Source of the DNA: JBCDJI01 sp964351865
GTDB taxonomy: Bacteria; Verrucomicrobiota; Verrucomicrobiia; Methylacidiphilales; JBCBYL01
Direction of reading: 5' to 3'
Length of the DNA: 64,000 nt
Assembly: GCA_964351865.1 (NCBI GenBank)
Contig: CAYGPJ010000002.1
Span: forward strand, 1 to 64,000
In this document: in pieces, positions 52,189 to 61,579 of the stretch
Numbering within the stretch: position 1 is the first letter of the stretch
How the letters are laid out: every line of letters starts with the position of its first letter
Notes under the pieces: model-generated
The model's input: the letters and a program-made list of their open reading frames with translations, nothing else
The model's database searches: none
What the model was told of the DNA's origin: nothing
Made by a program: the position numbers and the translations under genes

Positions 52189-53178
52189 ATGAATCTGGCC
52201 AGACGTCCGCGTAGAAATCGCAAGAATTCATCCGTTCGCGCCCTCTTTGAAGAAACCACCCTGTTAGCCAAGGATCTGGTCCAGCCCGGCTTCCTGCTGG
52301 ATTCTATCGACGCCGTCGAACCGATTTCCTCCTTGCCAGGCATAGAAAGACTTGGTCTGGAACCTATGAAACGGGAATGTGAACGTTTGCAATCGCTCGG
52401 TATTCGAGGAATTGCTCTGTTCCCTGTTTTTGATGCCGCCTTGAAAGACGACAACGCTTCGGTATCGCTCAAATCTGATAACTATTTTTACCGATCACTG
52501 AAAGAGTTAAAACAATCCTTTCCTGAGCTCGTTTTTTTTATCGATGTCGCGCTGGATCCTTACACCACACATGGCCATGACGGCCTATTGACTCCTGATG
52601 GCGAAGTTGACAATGACTCCACCGTCAACATTCTTTCACAAATCTCCCGCTTACTGGCAGAAACCGGAATCGATTACGTCGCACCTTCCGACATGATGGA
52701 CGGTCGCATTGGCGCCATCCGGACCGCATTGGATGCCGACGGCCACACCCAAACCGGGATCATGGCTTATTCCGCCAAATACGCATCGTCATGTTACGGC
52801 CCCTTTCGCAATGCCGTTGGCTCCAGCATGACTGGCGGCTATCTTGACAAAAAAAGCTACCAACTTAACCCCTCTAATTCCCGTGAAGGCCTGATGGAGC
52901 TGATATTGGATAAAAATGAAGGAGCTGACATCGTCATGGTCAAACCGGCCGGATGGTATGGTGACATCATTACAGCTGCACGCGCGCAACTGGACATCCC
53001 CATAGCGGCCTATCAAGTTTCCGGAGAATATTCGATGATTCACGCCGCAGTAGAACGCGGCTGGATGGACCTGGCTCGCGGACGCCACGAGTCTTTACTA
53101 GCTATCAAGCGTTCTGGGGCTGATCTCATTTTCACTTATTTCGCCAGAAATTGGGATGAAATCGGCCCTATCGCGTGA
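52189..53178 (+). CDS. hemB: Porphobilinogen synthase (5-aminolevulinate dehydratase)
   Basis: Condenses two 5-aminolevulinate molecules to porphobilinogen. The two active-site lysines lie in YSAKYASSCYGPF and VMVKPAGWYGDII. The metal-binding stretch reads DVALDPYTTHGHDG, with Ala/Asp in place of the cysteines of zinc enzymes, so this is the Mg-dependent/Zn-independent class. Length 329 is typical. The other haem gene in the window, hemD, is at the far right end. Confidence 0.94.
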   Translation: MNLARRPRRNRKNSSVRALFEETTLLAKDLVQPGFLLDSIDAVEPISSLPGIERLGLEPMKRECERLQSLGIRGIALFPVFDAALKDDNASVSLKSDNYFYRSLKELKQSFPELVFFIDVALDPYTTHGHDGLLTPDGEVDNDSTVNILSQISRLLAETGIDYVAPSDMMDGRIGAIRTALDADGHTQTGIMAYSAKYASSCYGPFRNAVGSSMTGGYLDKKSYQLNPSNSREGLMELILDKNEGADIVMVKPAGWYGDIITAARAQLDIPIAAYQVSGEYSMIHAAVERGWMDLARGRHESLLAIKRSGADLIFTYFARNWDEIGPIA

Positions 53179-53317
53179 ATCTAGGCTCGTTATCAACCTG
53201 ATTTAGGGATCCAGCGGAGTCCAGTTGCCCCTGTGAGGCTGAAGTAACTGACATAAAGCCATTTATGCCTGTTATCCTGTTTGACATGAGCACCCGAGGC
53301 GTTAAAAATTTCAACCT

Positions 53318-56143
53318 ATGCACAGGGTCTCCCAAGAAGTCGCTTCAGAACTAGGTCAATCTTCTCTCCAAAAGAGTTCATCCGTCCCCATCTCTCGTGG
53401 TTCAGTAGGTTCGGGTGACAACCTGAATGCCATGGAGGACCTATATGAACAGTGGCGCATTGACCCTCAATCCGTAGAGGCAAGCTGGAGATCGTTTTTC
53501 GAAGGTTTTGAACTGGGCTTGCAACAAGAACCCCCGAGTCAAGCACGGGGTGACGTCGTAACGGCATCCGGCTCCCACTCGGCGGCGGCTGACAGGGAAT
53601 ACATGCTCAAGCAAGCCAGGATTTATAACTTGCTCTTTACCTACCGTAGTCTCGGGCATCAAGTAGCCAGCTTGGATCCGTTGGAACTGGCAAAACCTAT
53701 CGACACCCCGCTGCACATGCGGCACTTCAAACTGGGTAAGGCGGATTTGGATACCGTCTTTGATTCCGGCAAACTCGATGGTGGCGGGGAACGCACGCTG
53801 CGTGAAATCATCAGTATTTTGAAGAAAACCTACTGCGGCACCATCGGTGTCGAGTATATGCACATGCAGAATTTCGAGCAGCGCCGCTGGTTGCGAGATC
53901 GCATGGAAGGATGCCAGAATAAAGGCGAATTCAGCGATCGCAAAAAACGCCGAATTCTCAATCGGGTGCTCGCAGCTGAAATGTTCGAACGCTTTCTTCA
54001 CACTCGCTATGTCGGCCAGAAGCGATTCGGCCTCGAAGGCGGTGAAACATTGATTCCGATGCTGGACACCTTGATTCAAAATTGCCCATCTTACGGAGTA
54101 CGTCAGTTGGTGATTGGCATGGCTCACCGTGGCAGACTCAACGTTTTGGCCAACATCTTAGGGAAATCGTATAAAGATCTTTTTGATCAGTTTGCTGAAA
54201 ACTTTATCGCTGAAAGTGTTCTAGGTGATGGGGATGTGAAATACCATCTGGGTTGTGACACCTCAGTCATCACCACCGAGGGAGAAGAGGTCGCCATTTC
54301 TCTGACTCCCAACCCCAGTCACCTGGAGGCCGTTAATCCGGTGGTGCAAGGTAAAGCCCGCGCTTTTCAGCGCCATCTGAATGATACCAAGCTACGCGAA
54401 AAAGTGATTCCACTCCTGATGCACGGTGATGGAGCCATGATTGGTCAAGGCATCGTGCAGGAGACTTTAAACATGTCTCAATTGGATGGGTATAGCACAG
54501 GAGGCACCCTGCACATCGCGATCAATAACCAGATTGGATTTACCACCGTGCCACATGATGCTCGTTCCAGTCTTTACTGCACCTCCGTCGCCAAGATGCT
54601 GGGCGTACCTATTTTCCATGTAAACGGTGATGATCCTTTGGCCGCCGTTTATGTATTAGAATTAGCACTTGAGTACCGACAAACGTTTCATCGTGACGTC
54701 TTTATTGATCTCCAGTGCTACCGTCGTCACGGACACAACGAAGGCGACGAACCCAATTTCACGCAGCCGACACTCTACTCAGAAATTGGAGAACACCCGA
54801 AAGTCAGTGACACACTTATCCCGCGATTGATCAAAGACGGCAGCCTGACAGAAGAAAAGGCAGCAGAGTATACGGATAAACTCGAAAAATCATTGGAAGC
54901 CGCCCTCAAGCAATCCAAGGCGGCCGTTAAAAAATACAAGCCGGCCATTCGCCAACCGCTGGCAACTCCGCAACTGCTCGACCCCGTCGACACCAAAGTC
55001 AGTATCGATGATTTAAAACGTATCGGTAACGCGATTACTCAGGTTCCGGAAAATCATCAAATCAACAAAAAGCTTTATCGTTGGTTGGAACAGCGCAGCA
55101 ACATGCTGCAAGGAGCAGAAGGTGTCGATTGGGGATTGGGAGAGTCCCTCGCCTTTGCCACCTTGCTGGATCAGGGAATTCCCATCCGCCTCTCAGGCCA
55201 GGACAGTCGCCGTGGCACCTTCAGTCACCGTCACTCGGTGCTTTACGATCTCAAGACGCGCGAACGCTATTTGCCCCTGAGAAACATCTCTGAAAATCAG
55301 GCCTCTTTTTGTGTTTACAACAGCCCGCTCTCTGAGGCCGCTGTCTTAGGTTTTGATTTTGGATACAGTCTGGATTACCCGAACATGCTCTGCATTTGGG
55401 AAGCTCAGTTCGGTGATTTTGCAAACGGTGCTCAAGTCATGATTGACCAGTACATCTGCAGTTCAGAATCCAAATGGGGTGTTACTTCGGGGATTGTTTT
55501 ATTGCTGCCGCATGGGTATCAGGGTCAGGGACCGGAACACTCGAGTGCACGACTGGAACGCTTTCTGCAGCTTTGTGCGGAAGACAACATTCAGGTAGCC
55601 AACTGTACCACACCCGGGAATTTCTATCATCTGCTGCGCCGTCAGGCAATTCGCAGTATTCGCAAGCCACTGGTCGTCATGACTCCGAAAGGCCTGTTGC
55701 GGGATAAACGCTGCGTCTCCACTATGGATGAGTTAGCTCATGGAGAGTTTCAGGAAATAATACCTGATCCGGAATTTGACCCGAACGCTGAACGCCTGAT
55801 ACTTTGTTCCGGTAAAGTGTATTACGATCTTGAGGCCTATCGCACCGAACACAACCGGACCGATGTTTCCATCGTGCGTATCGAGCAGCTCTACCCGCTG
55901 CATCTGGCCAAACTGGAAGCCATCGCTTCTCAGTATCAGCAAATTAATGACATCGTCTGGTGTCAGGAAGAATCTGAAAATAACGGCGCCTGGTTCAAAC
56001 TCGAGCCGCAGTTGCGCCGCCACTTCGGAAAAGAAATCATTTACGCAGGTCGAGACGCCTCAGCCAGCCCGGCGACCGGCTCACTTGCGATACACCAACT
56101 CGAACAAGCAGATCTGGTTAAACAGGCCTTTGATCTTAAATAG
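53318..56143 (+). CDS. sucA: 2-oxoglutarate dehydrogenase E1 component
   Basis: The thiamine-diphosphate subunit that decarboxylates 2-oxoglutarate. AYEQWRIDPQSVEASWR-like N-terminal sequence, GMAHRGRLNVLANILGKSY, the ThDP motif HGDGAMIGQGIVQETLN and GHNEGDEPNFTQP are all characteristic. 941 residues is normal. sucB starts 13 bp downstream. Thiamine diphosphate made via the thi operon in this window is its cofactor. Confidence 0.95.
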   Translation: MHRVSQEVASELGQSSLQKSSSVPISRGSVGSGDNLNAMEDLYEQWRIDPQSVEASWRSFFEGFELGLQQEPPSQARGDVVTASGSHSAAADREYMLKQARIYNLLFTYRSLGHQVASLDPLELAKPIDTPLHMRHFKLGKADLDTVFDSGKLDGGGERTLREIISILKKTYCGTIGVEYMHMQNFEQRRWLRDRMEGCQNKGEFSDRKKRRILNRVLAAEMFERFLHTRYVGQKRFGLEGGETLIPMLDTLIQNCPSYGVRQLVIGMAHRGRLNVLANILGKSYKDLFDQFAENFIAESVLGDGDVKYHLGCDTSVITTEGEEVAISLTPNPSHLEAVNPVVQGKARAFQRHLNDTKLREKVIPLLMHGDGAMIGQGIVQETLNMSQLDGYSTGGTLHIAINNQIGFTTVPHDARSSLYCTSVAKMLGVPIFHVNGDDPLAAVYVLELALEYRQTFHRDVFIDLQCYRRHGHNEGDEPNFTQPTLYSEIGEHPKVSDTLIPRLIKDGSLTEEKAAEYTDKLEKSLEAALKQSKAAVKKYKPAIRQPLATPQLLDPVDTKVSIDDLKRIGNAITQVPENHQINKKLYRWLEQRSNMLQGAEGVDWGLGESLAFATLLDQGIPIRLSGQDSRRGTFSHRHSVLYDLKTRERYLPLRNISENQASFCVYNSPLSEAAVLGFDFGYSLDYPNMLCIWEAQFGDFANGAQVMIDQYICSSESKWGVTSGIVLLLPHGYQGQGPEHSSARLERFLQLCAEDNIQVANCTTPGNFYHLLRRQAIRSIRKPLVVMTPKGLLRDKRCVSTMDELAHGEFQEIIPDPEFDPNAERLILCSGKVYYDLEAYRTEHNRTDVSIVRIEQLYPLHLAKLEAIASQYQQINDIVWCQEESENNGAWFKLEPQLRRHFGKEIIYAGRDASASPATGSLAIHQLEQADLVKQAFDLK

Positions 56144-56156
56144 AAAATACAAACTT

Positions 56157-57311
56157 ATGGCAGTTGAAGTAAAAGTCCCCTCTGTGGGCGAATCAATCAC
56201 CTCTGGAATTCTTGGTTCCTGGAAAAAAGCTCCGGGTGAATACGTTAAAAGCGGAGAGCTCCTTTTTGAAATTGAAACCGATAAGGTGACCTCTGAAGTG
56301 TATGCCGAAAAATCGGGTGCCTTCGAACAACTTGTCAGCGAAGGAGATGAGGTCGAAATCGGCCAAGTCGTGGCGCGTATTGATGATTCGGTCGAAGCTC
56401 CCGCTGAAGCCAGTGAGCCTGAAAAACCGGAACCGAAGACCAGTGAACCCGCAGCGGCCAAGCCGCAACCGACGGCAACCCCGGCGGCTGAGTCAAAGAC
56501 CGAGTCTGCGATCGGTGAGATCGATTATAATCTGCCACCTGCGGCACGTAAGCTGGCAGCGGAACAGGGCAAGCAAGCGGTCAGTCCCAGCCAGTCCGCT
56601 GCTAGCACTGGTGAGCGAACCACCCGTAAGCGGATGACTGCCATGCGCAGTAAAATTGCCCAGCGTCTGGTCAGTGCACAACACGAAGCCGCGATGCTGA
56701 CGACCTTTAATGAAGTCGACATGACTAACGTCATCGCCTTACGCAAGCGTTTTCAGGATCGATTCGTAGAAGCTCACGGCACCAAACTCGGATTTATGTC
56801 ATTCTTCGTGAAGGCGGCCATTCATGCCCTCAAAGATGTGCCTGGCCTCAATTCACGGATTGACGGAAATGAACTGGTTCAGCACAACTTCTATGACATC
56901 AGCATTGCCATCTCAACTCCCAAAGGATTGATGGTCCCTGTTTTGCGTGATGCCGATCAACTCAGCATGGCCGGCATCGAACTTGGAATAAAGGACTACG
57001 CTAAAAAAGCTGCCGACGGAAAAATAACCCTGAATGATCTGGAAGGCGGTGTTTTCAGCATCACTAACGGTGGAGTTTTTGGCTCACTCCTCTCCACTCC
57101 CATATTAAATGCCCCTCAATGCGGGATTCTCGGCATGCACACCATCCAGGAACGTCCGGTCGCCATTGAGGGTCGCGTCGAGATTCGTCCCATGATGTAT
57201 CTGGCGCTGACCTACGATCACCGTGTCGTAGATGGAAAAGAAGCGGTCACCTTTTTGGTGCGGATTAAAGAATTCATCGAACAACCCGGCATGATCGGTC
57301 TCGAGCTGTAA
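56157..57311 (+). CDS. sucB: 2-oxoglutarate dehydrogenase E2, dihydrolipoyllysine succinyltransferase
   Basis: Core of the complex. The lipoyl domain carries Lys43 in EIETDKVTSEV. A Pro/Ala-rich linker leads to a peripheral-subunit-binding domain (PAARKLAAEQG). The catalytic domain ends with the active-site motif YDHRVVDGKEAVTFL. 384 residues from ATG 56157 (MAVEVKVPSVGESI). A longer open frame extends upstream to 55830 but only reads through sucA out of frame. Confidence 0.95.
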   Translation: MAVEVKVPSVGESITSGILGSWKKAPGEYVKSGELLFEIETDKVTSEVYAEKSGAFEQLVSEGDEVEIGQVVARIDDSVEAPAEASEPEKPEPKTSEPAAAKPQPTATPAAESKTESAIGEIDYNLPPAARKLAAEQGKQAVSPSQSAASTGERTTRKRMTAMRSKIAQRLVSAQHEAAMLTTFNEVDMTNVIALRKRFQDRFVEAHGTKLGFMSFFVKAAIHALKDVPGLNSRIDGNELVQHNFYDISIAISTPKGLMVPVLRDADQLSMAGIELGIKDYAKKAADGKITLNDLEGGVFSITNGGVFGSLLSTPILNAPQCGILGMHTIQERPVAIEGRVEIRPMMYLALTYDHRVVDGKEAVTFLVRIKEFIEQPGMIGLEL

Positions 57312-57365
57312 CCCGATATTCCCTCAACCGCCACTACCTAAAACAAACTGCCTACAACTCTATCT

Positions 57366-58742
57366 ATGGACTACGATCTCATTATCATTGGCTCCGGCCC
57401 CGGAGGATACATCGCCGCCGTTAAAGCCACTCAACTCGGTATGAAAACCGCCGTTGTCGAAAAATCCGAACACCTCGGAGGCACCTGCCTGAACGTTGGC
57501 TGTATTCCCAGCAAAGCCCTACTCTCCTCCAGCGAACACTTTCATTACGCGTCTCATGATTTCGCTAGGCATGGCATCCAGCTCAAAGGAATTGATCTCG
57601 ACGTTCCGCAAATGATGAAACGCAAAGATGATGTCGTTCATTCACTGCGTAAAGGCATCGAGTTTCTCTTTAAGTCCAATAAAGTGGATCGATTAACGGG
57701 CACCGGCTCATTCAAAGATCCGAATACCGTATCCATCGTTGCCAGTGATGGTAAAGAAACGGTCAAGACGGCGAAACATATCATGATCGCCACCGGCAGT
57801 GTCCCGGTTTCACTGCCCGGAATTGAAATCGACGGCAAACAGATCGTCACCAGTGATGAGGCGATTGCTTTTGATCAGGTGCCTAAATCCATGGTCGTGA
57901 TTGGTGCTGGAGCGATCGGTCTGGAGCTAGGGTCAGTGTGGGCACGACTCGGAACCAAAGTCGAAGTCGTGGAATTTTTGCCACGCGTTGCTGCAGGCTG
58001 TGATTTGGAATCCGGGAAAACCCTGCAGAAATTACTGGAGAAGCAGGGACTTAAATTTCATTTAAATACCAAAGTTCAAGCCGCCAAAGCTGCCAAAGGA
58101 AAAGTCACCTTAACCGCTATGAAAGACGGGAAGGAACTTAAACTCGAAGCCGAAAAGGTGCTGGTTGCGGTCGGACGTAAACCCTTTACCGATGGCCTGA
58201 ACCTGGAAGCCGCTGGCGTCAGTCTGACTGACCGCGGGCGAATTCAAGTGGATAGCACTTGGAAAACTACCACCGATTCGGTTTATGCTATCGGTGATGT
58301 GATAGATGGCCCGATGCTGGCACACAAAGCCGAAGCAGAAGGTGTCGCTGCCGTCGAACGCATGGCCGGACAAGCTGGGAACGTGAATGCTGCTCTGATT
58401 CCGAATGTCATCTACACTTCCCCTGAAGTCGCGAGTGTAGGCCTGACTGAAGAGCAAGCTAAAGAACAGGAGATTCCCTACCGCACTGGCAAATACCAAT
58501 TCATGGCGAACGGGCGCGCACGTGCGGTCGACCAGACAGATGGGTATGTCAAATTGCTGGCACATCAAGAGACCGGTCAATTGATTGGGGCTCATATCGT
58601 TGCATCCAATGCCAGTGAATTACTGGCAGAATGCGTAGCGGTGATGGAATTTTCCGGGACGGCTGAAGATCTGGCTCGCATCGTGCACGCTCACCCCACC
58701 ATGAGTGAAGTCATTAAAGAAGCTGCTCATTCCATTCATTAA
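57366..58742 (+). CDS. lpdA: Dihydrolipoyl dehydrogenase (E3)
   Basis: Reoxidises the lipoyl groups of SucB with NAD. IIIGSGPGGYIAAVKA binds FAD. The redox disulfide is C41/C46 in GGTCLNVGCIPSK. GAGAIGLELGSVWARLG binds NAD, and the C-terminal HAHPTMSEVIKEA carries the catalytic His. 458 residues. It lies 54 bp after sucB and completes sucA-sucB-lpdA. Confidence 0.96.
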   Translation: MDYDLIIIGSGPGGYIAAVKATQLGMKTAVVEKSEHLGGTCLNVGCIPSKALLSSSEHFHYASHDFARHGIQLKGIDLDVPQMMKRKDDVVHSLRKGIEFLFKSNKVDRLTGTGSFKDPNTVSIVASDGKETVKTAKHIMIATGSVPVSLPGIEIDGKQIVTSDEAIAFDQVPKSMVVIGAGAIGLELGSVWARLGTKVEVVEFLPRVAAGCDLESGKTLQKLLEKQGLKFHLNTKVQAAKAAKGKVTLTAMKDGKELKLEAEKVLVAVGRKPFTDGLNLEAAGVSLTDRGRIQVDSTWKTTTDSVYAIGDVIDGPMLAHKAEAEGVAAVERMAGQAGNVNAALIPNVIYTSPEVASVGLTEEQAKEQEIPYRTGKYQFMANGRARAVDQTDGYVKLLAHQETGQLIGAHIVASNASELLAECVAVMEFSGTAEDLARIVHAHPTMSEVIKEAAHSIH

Positions 58743-58792
58743 CCGATGACACAATAACTGCTTACTACACACCTCAACCTTATTAAACAATT

Positions 58793-59284
58793 ATGATGAA
58801 CAAACAATTAGGCATGTTTTGCGTCGGTCTACTCAGCGGCGCAATTCTCATGTTCGGCTTTCACAACGCCCTACTCAAACGCGAACGCACTTTCGGTGTA
58901 CTACAGGAAACCATTCACCAGGTGCTGCAGGCACGCCTGCTCAATCAAGGCAGCGTTAAAGAACTCGATGATATGATTGAACGCAATCTGAATCAACGTG
59001 CTATGATGGCGATGGAAGCTCGTCTGCCCAGTCGCGATCGCGTGATTGCCTTCGTGGGCGCTTACTACGAGTTCACCGGTAAAGAACCTGGTGCTGACCT
59101 GAAAGAAGCACTTGCAGGCAACAGCACCGTCGTCACCACTGCCATGGTCGACGAACACCTTGAAGGGGTTAAAATTTCTCTGGCGAATCCGGACATGTCA
59201 CGCGAGGAAATTAAGGAACTTTTTGACAAGAAGACTGCCGAAAAAGAAACAGCGGCTGAATCGGTAACTTCTGACCAAGAGTGA
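58793..59284 (+). CDS. Unrecognised small membrane-anchored protein
   Basis: 163 residues, no family recognised. An N-terminal hydrophobic helix (LGMFCVGLLSGAILMFGF) is followed by a mostly helical, charged region with ERNLNQRAMMAMEARLP and an acidic tail. It would be a single-span inner-membrane protein with a soluble domain. It lies 50 bp after lpdA, and its stop overlaps the GTG of the next gene by 4 bp, so the two are probably made together. Confidence 0.7.
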   Translation: MMNKQLGMFCVGLLSGAILMFGFHNALLKRERTFGVLQETIHQVLQARLLNQGSVKELDDMIERNLNQRAMMAMEARLPSRDRVIAFVGAYYEFTGKEPGADLKEALAGNSTVVTTAMVDEHLEGVKISLANPDMSREEIKELFDKKTAEKETAAESVTSDQE

Positions 59285-59673
59285 CCACTGTCGCTACCTT
59301 CGGGGAAATTCATCAGGCGCAATTATTACGCTCCTATCTGGCCGCAGAAGGTATCAACGCCACGATCCCGGATGAACTCACCGTTCAGAACACCTGGCAC
59401 CTCACGCAAGCAATCGGTGGCCTGCGAGTTCAAGTGCCAGCAGAACAGGCAGAAGCAGCGGAAAAACTGGTAGCGGAGTTTCTAAACAACCTCAATCAGC
59501 CGACACAGCACCCCTGCCCACGCTGCCAGTCGAAAGATACCAGCAATGAAGACACCGCAAGTAATTGGACGTTATTAGGTTTTGTAGTCTTGCTACTCAT
59601 TTCTATCGGTATCATTGCCCCTCTTCGTCCCAAATACCATTGCCGCAGTTGCGGACACGTCTTTACAAGGTGA
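59281..59673 (+). CDS. DUF2007-type protein with TM span and zinc ribbon
   Basis: 130 residues from GTG 59281. Residues 1-70 match the DUF2007 fold (FGEIHQAQLLRSYLAAEGINA, GLRVQVPAEQAEAAEKLV), thought to be a signal-transducing domain. Two CxxC pairs (CPRCQSK and CRSCGHVF) form a zinc ribbon. They flank a single hydrophobic helix (LLGFVVLLLISIGIIAPL), so the two halves of the ribbon lie close to the membrane. Coupled to the preceding membrane protein by an overlapping stop/start. Function unknown. Confidence 0.78.
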   Translation: MTTVATFGEIHQAQLLRSYLAAEGINATIPDELTVQNTWHLTQAIGGLRVQVPAEQAEAAEKLVAEFLNNLNQPTQHPCPRCQSKDTSNEDTASNWTLLGFVVLLLISIGIIAPLRPKYHCRSCGHVFTR

Positions 59674-59692
59674 ATTCGAATATCGTCTCTTA

Positions 59693-59910
59693 TAGAGCAT
59701 TCCAAATTAGAACGTTTCCGAATTAAGTTCTCACACGGTGACCTGAGGAAAATAAATATAGGGCAAGATTGCATCTTGCCGGTATAGAATTTGGCGAAAT
59801 ACAATCTTTAGGCTACGCCTAAACCAAACAAGTTAGAAATTTATTTTGGTCGCGCTATCGCGTTGGGTTTTCTCGCCCTACATGTTAAAACATCATTCGG
59901 AAATGCTCTA
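59693..59910. mobile_element. MITE-like element with TA-flanked terminal inverted repeats
   Basis: The left end TAGAGCATTCC (59693-59703) is inverted at the right end as GGAAATGCTCTA (59899-59910), with one extra base. Both ends carry TA, the target duplication expected for IS630/Tc1-type insertion. The roughly 218 bp inside code for nothing and hold a REP-like hairpin (59762-59780), a palindrome TTTAGGC-TAC-GCCTAAA (59807-59823) and a CGCG hairpin. It could be a non-autonomous element moved by an IS630-type transposase such as the fragment at the left edge. That link is inference. Confidence 0.5.
59759..59780 (+). repeat. Single REP-like hairpin (left-half type) inside the MITE-like element
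   Basis: GGCAAGAT (59762-59769), loop TGC, ATCTTGCC (59773-59780), preceded by ATAG where the paired elements have GTAG. It shares the loop and the AGATTGCATCT core with the left half of the element at 59947-60004, but its stem differs at compensated pairs (A-T for G-C, G-C for C-G). Confidence 0.65.
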
Positions 59911-59946
59911 GTAGACTGTGCCACGAGATATGGCGGGTAAAGAAAT

Positions 59947-60004
59947 GTAGGCTGAGATTGCATCTCGGCACCCTTTGAACCGCCGACATACAATGTCGGC
60001 CTAC
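59947..60004. repeat. 58-bp inverted REP pair (second copy)
   Basis: GTAGGC (59947-59952) and GCCTAC (59999-60004) bound two hairpins. The right one is a perfect 8-bp stem, GCCGACAT (59982-59989), loop ACA, ATGTCGGC (59993-60000). Its length is identical to the copy at 2363-2420. The C-G pair at the sixth stem position replaces a G-C pair in the first copy. It lies between the DUF2007 gene and the convergent AsmA-like gene. Confidence 0.8.
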
Positions 60005-60051
60005 AGTAAACCCGTCATATCACGTGGCATGAACTGCTAGCCCCCAAAATA

Positions 60052-61479
60052 CTATTCCCCCATAAACCCTTTAAGAATTGAATCTACTGATTCCAGCGGA
60101 TCCTGCTCTGCCGGAGGAACCGCTTCCTGACCAGGTAAAGGTTCAGTGGTGTCTTCTGGCTTGAACAAGAATCGATTCAAAAGGCTTTTGCCCGCATCCA
60201 GCCCCACCTGTACTGTATCCACCTTAACTTTAGGGGTATCCGCCGGACCCACAATCGACAGCGGTATCTTGCGGGTTTCCTTTCGGATCTGATCAGCCGT
60301 GCCGCCGAAAAGCTTGGCAAAGACTGCCGTGGCACCCGGCTCCAAAATAACCTCGCCTTTCAAATCCAGTTCTTTACTAAAACTGACCGTCCCGGTCAAT
60401 TCGATCGATACATTTTCTGACAGAACCTGCAACTGACTGAAGTCCACCAGTTGATCATGTAAAGTAAAGGTTCCTTTGACCTCCTTGAATGTACCATCCT
60501 GAATGAGCTTAACCCCGAGAATACTTCCCAGAACTTTAGCGGCCTGCAGTTTAGGCATCATGGCGGGGATAATGGTAAATTCCCCCATTCCCTTCAATTC
60601 CTTGGGAGCACTCGCTTTCCCCTGACCCGAAACATTGAAGGCCAGCACTCCCTGCATGAACCCGGCTTCTTTACCCATACCCTGCATCAACAGATCCATA
60701 TCGGCATCAGCCGCATCCAACTCAAAAGAAAATACCGGATCATCCGGGTTTAAATCTACTGCACTCGAACCATTCATGGTTCCCTGATAAAAACTTCCAG
60801 AAATTTCTGGAAGCGATACCAGTTTGGCAGCCATGGTCAGTGGAGATTTTACTTCGGTGACGGTCAAATACGGTCCTGCCAATAACTCCTCTGCGCTCAA
60901 GGTTGATGTTAACACCCAGTCGCCGGCCAACCGCTTGACGTCACCATTCAGATTCACTCCTGCTAATTGTATCAGCGCCTCACCGTCCGGATCATAAGCC
61001 TGAAAAGAAGCTCCCTGAACATCCAACAGCTTCAATAATAGATCCATTTCAGATTCTGACTCCTGCGTTTTGCCCGTTCCAGTACCATCTCCTGCACCAC
61101 GCAGTGGCAGCTTCATTCCTCCCTCAGTTGATTGGTGCATAATCAATGCGGGTTGTCCGATACGCAGTGCATCAATCGCCGGTGTCGGATCCAACAGCGA
61201 CAGCCACTGCAGCTCAACTTCAAACGCCTTGGTGTTGAGAAACTGATCGGTGAGAGGCGATTCATTGGGAATGACCAAGCCTTCGAGTGTAATTCCGCTC
61301 ATGCTGAATGAGAGTGAATCGATGGTAACCGGCGTTGTGGTGTATTTTGAAAGTGTGGTTTCCAACTTGGACTTAACCGCATCCGATTTCAGGTAAAAGT
61401 ATCCGGCGACTCCCCCACCAACCACCACGAGGATTAGGAGAAATACGAGAACCAGCAGAACGGATAGTAGTTTTTTCAT
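60052..61479 (-). CDS. AsmA-like membrane-anchored protein
   Basis: 475 residues. An N-terminal signal-anchor (LLSVLLVLVFLLILVVVGGGVAGYFYL) is followed by AsmA-type repeats: TPVTIDSLSFSMSGITLEGLVI near the start and VSIELTGTVSFSKELDLKGEVIL in the C-terminal AsmA domain. AsmA-family proteins bridge the periplasm and are implicated in phospholipid transport to, or assembly of, the outer membrane. The protein is shorter than E. coli AsmA. It is part of a minus-strand group with a TPR protein, a YiiX-type hydrolase and hemD. Confidence 0.72.
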   Translation of the reverse strand: MKKLLSVLLVLVFLLILVVVGGGVAGYFYLKSDAVKSKLETTLSKYTTTPVTIDSLSFSMSGITLEGLVIPNESPLTDQFLNTKAFEVELQWLSLLDPTPAIDALRIGQPALIMHQSTEGGMKLPLRGAGDGTGTGKTQESESEMDLLLKLLDVQGASFQAYDPDGEALIQLAGVNLNGDVKRLAGDWVLTSTLSAEELLAGPYLTVTEVKSPLTMAAKLVSLPEISGSFYQGTMNGSSAVDLNPDDPVFSFELDAADADMDLLMQGMGKEAGFMQGVLAFNVSGQGKASAPKELKGMGEFTIIPAMMPKLQAAKVLGSILGVKLIQDGTFKEVKGTFTLHDQLVDFSQLQVLSENVSIELTGTVSFSKELDLKGEVILEPGATAVFAKLFGGTADQIRKETRKIPLSIVGPADTPKVKVDTVQVGLDAGKSLLNRFLFKPEDTTEPLPGQEAVPPAEQDPLESVDSILKGFMGE

Positions 61480-61579
61480 GGCCTTATACTGAATCTAAAA
61501 GCATCGACTGAAAAGAGCCATTTTGACGGCATTCATAGGCATGAACTCTTCCGGATCATGCCAACCTTTAATTCAGAGG

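Noticed and set aside
55830..56156. Upstream extension of sucB to a 493-residue protein
   Set aside because: The added 109 residues read through the sucA 3' end in another frame. MAVEVKVPSVGES at 56157 is the normal lipoyl-domain start.
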